A stretch of 64,000 nt of DNA from Thiofilum flexile DSM 14609 (GTDB taxonomy: Bacteria > Pseudomonadota > Gammaproteobacteria > Thiotrichales > Thiotrichaceae), in contig NZ_KB904802.1 in NCBI RefSeq assembly GCF_000380185.1, positions 95,160-159,159 of the forward strand, read 5' to 3'. The position numbers and the translations under genes are program-made. The notes beneath the pieces were generated by a model that was not told where the DNA came from, did no database searches, and saw only the letters and a list, made by a program, of their open reading frames with translations. Within the stretch, counting starts at the first letter, position 1. The number at the start of each line of letters is the position of its first letter. Positions 63,174 through 64,000 of this stretch are shown here, piece after piece.

Positions 63174-63467
63174 TTATTGTAAGGTTTTGTCCGGCTTACT
63201 CTTGAATGAGCCGGTAGGTGCTCGGTATTTCTGACTTTTGGGCGGAGGCGGATCAGAGCATAGATCCGGTACACCGCCACATTCACTTTCGCGTGTGCCG
63301 ACTCGACACCACAGTTTTCCAGAAATTGGTTCGCGGATATATGTCCCTGCCTTACCAAAGGCGTAACAGGTTCCACCTACCGTGCGTTGCACAGCTTGGG
63401 CATTGGCAGCGGAAGCCATTGAGCAAACGGCGATGAGTGTTATAGCGATTATGAGTTTGTTGACCAT
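63174..63467 (-). CDS. Small secreted cysteine-containing protein 3
   Basis: ATG 63467 with GAGGAG upstream gives 97 residues. The signal peptide MVNKLIIAITLIAVCSMASAANA is followed by VQRTVGGTCYAFGKAGTYIREPISGKLWCRVGTRESECGGVPDLCSDPPPP and a basic tail. Four mature cysteines. No family recognised. Confidence 0.73.
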   Translation of the reverse strand: MVNKLIIAITLIAVCSMASAANAQAVQRTVGGTCYAFGKAGTYIREPISGKLWCRVGTRESECGGVPDLCSDPPPPKSQKYRAPTGSFKSKPDKTLQ

Positions 63468-63540
63468 GATCGATCTCCTCAATTAACGGTATCAAATGCT
63501 TGGCAGTAGCAATGATTTCCCACTGCCAAACGCAAGTGGG

Positions 63541-63813
63541 CTAGTCACCCGTTAGTTCACACGTTATGTATTCAAAACCATCGCAAGTAGGCGCATTACA
63601 GACCATTCTAGTCTGTAAGACATATGTCAGACCGATGTCATTGGCGCGTTTAAAGTTCGTGGCGCGTACTGAGCTTTTGGTTTTATTAACGCGTTGGCAC
63701 CACACATCTGCCGCGTTTTGCCCACAATATTTTCCCCACTGCAAACACCAGTCCATGCGATAGCCATTAATCGCAATGGTGTCATCGTGGTAGGTGACTT
63801 TTGATCCATTCAT
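63541..63813 (-). pseudogene. Cysteine-rich protein 4, apparently 5'-truncated
   Basis: The frame from ATG 63813 encodes 90 residues without signal peptide or ribosome site. It contains NGYRMDWCLQWGKYCGQNAADVWCQ, RANDIGLTYVLQTRMVC and CDGFEYITC, six cysteines in the pattern of small secreted bacterial domains. The frame remains open for 24 more codons upstream, reading a Pro-rich linker (IPPPPLPIVPPRP) and then the inverted-repeat sequence starting at 63853. A longer secreted protein whose N-terminus was removed by insertion is the best explanation. Confidence 0.55.
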
Positions 63814-63852
63814 AGGGCGCGGTGGGACAATTGGTAAAGGAGGGGGCGGAAT

Positions 63853-64000
63853 CAGGGCAATCGCTTGAAGTAAATCTATGATATTTCAGAAGTTAAGCAT
63901 AATGGGAGATAGTAATCAGAGCAATTTTCCATGAAAAATTTACTTTTGACTTTTTAACTATCTCAATTTAATCAATAACTTGATTCAAGCGATTGCCCTG
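63853..64000. repeat. Element with 17-bp terminal inverted repeats (MITE-like or IS end)
   Basis: CAGGGCAATCGCTTGAA (63853-63869) is the exact reverse complement of 63984-64000 at the window edge. The 114 bases between are AT-rich and carry no gene. This could be a complete small non-autonomous element of about 148 bp, or two ends of adjacent insertion sequences; the right limit may lie beyond the window. Confidence 0.55.

Overview
The window reads as chromosome of a gammaproteobacterium. The core block thrS-infC-rpmI-rplT-pheS-pheT-ihfA-merR has the gammaproteobacterial order, and the thrS leader carries a tRNA-Thr anticodon-arm mimic placed as in enterobacteria. GC content is moderate by eye. 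Thiotrichales (Thiothrix-like) is my best guess, but this rests on overall gene flavour and is not proven.

Layout. 0-4.5 kb: part of a formyl-THF cyclo-ligase-like gene diverging from an RpiR regulator across a palindromic operator, then a compact endonuclease V, a DUF4279 protein, an FAD monooxygenase and a secreted polysaccharide deacetylase. 4.5-8.7 kb: a LysR regulator divergent from a four-gene redox operon (quinone oxidoreductase, DUF1330, luciferase-like monooxygenase, SDR). 8.7-11.2 kb: RlaP-type nucleotidyltransferase, CoA pyrophosphatase, EamA exporter. 11.2-12.5 kb: a tnpB-only IS200/IS605 element. 12.6-16.3 kb: a TakPQM-type TRAP transporter for 2-oxo acids whose large permease has an unusual repetitive tail. 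16.3-20.8 kb: a structured dispersed repeat, nitroreductase, TraB/GumN protein, NYN protein, argG and a PCu(A)C copper chaperone. 20.8-28.2 kb: the translation/IHF block.

28.3-40 kb is an accessory region punctuated by tRNA-Pro(GGG), tmRNA and tRNA-Arg(CCU). It holds a Sel1-repeat protein, a truncated integrase next to ssrA, a pair of unrecognised coiled-coil genes (one with a possible RelE-like domain), a secreted protein that looks like a metal-site-less metallopeptidase, an RtcR activator without rtcBA, a broken DUF433/DUF5615 pair, an MmeI-like type IIL restriction-modification enzyme and a Uma2 nuclease.

40-53.7 kb is the most coherent block. It contains a whole predicted route from L-arginine to 4-aminobutyrate: racemase, D-amino acid dehydrogenase, 2-ketoarginine decarboxylase (AruI), aldehyde dehydrogenase, guanidinobutyrase, an APC permease and RidA. 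Three extra enzymes (C45 acyltransferase/hydrolase, ATP-grasp ligase, nitrilase-family amidase) and a divergent LuxR-type regulator belong to the same block. The racemase is fused to an arginase-like domain that has lost every recognisable metal-binding motif, which is the most unusual protein in the window.

53.7-58.8 kb is a tellurite-resistance-type (Ter) module of HpcH/HpaI lyase, StiP-type protein, HAD phosphatase and phosphoribosyltransferase, headed by a TerD domain fused to a trypsin-like protease. 59-64 kb holds a small Sel1-type protein, an ABM-domain protein, a large winged-helix/NTPase/TPR regulator, and four consecutive small cysteine-rich genes (three with signal peptides). The last of these appears cut at its 5' end by an element with 17-bp inverted repeats. 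No CRISPR array or rRNA gene was seen.
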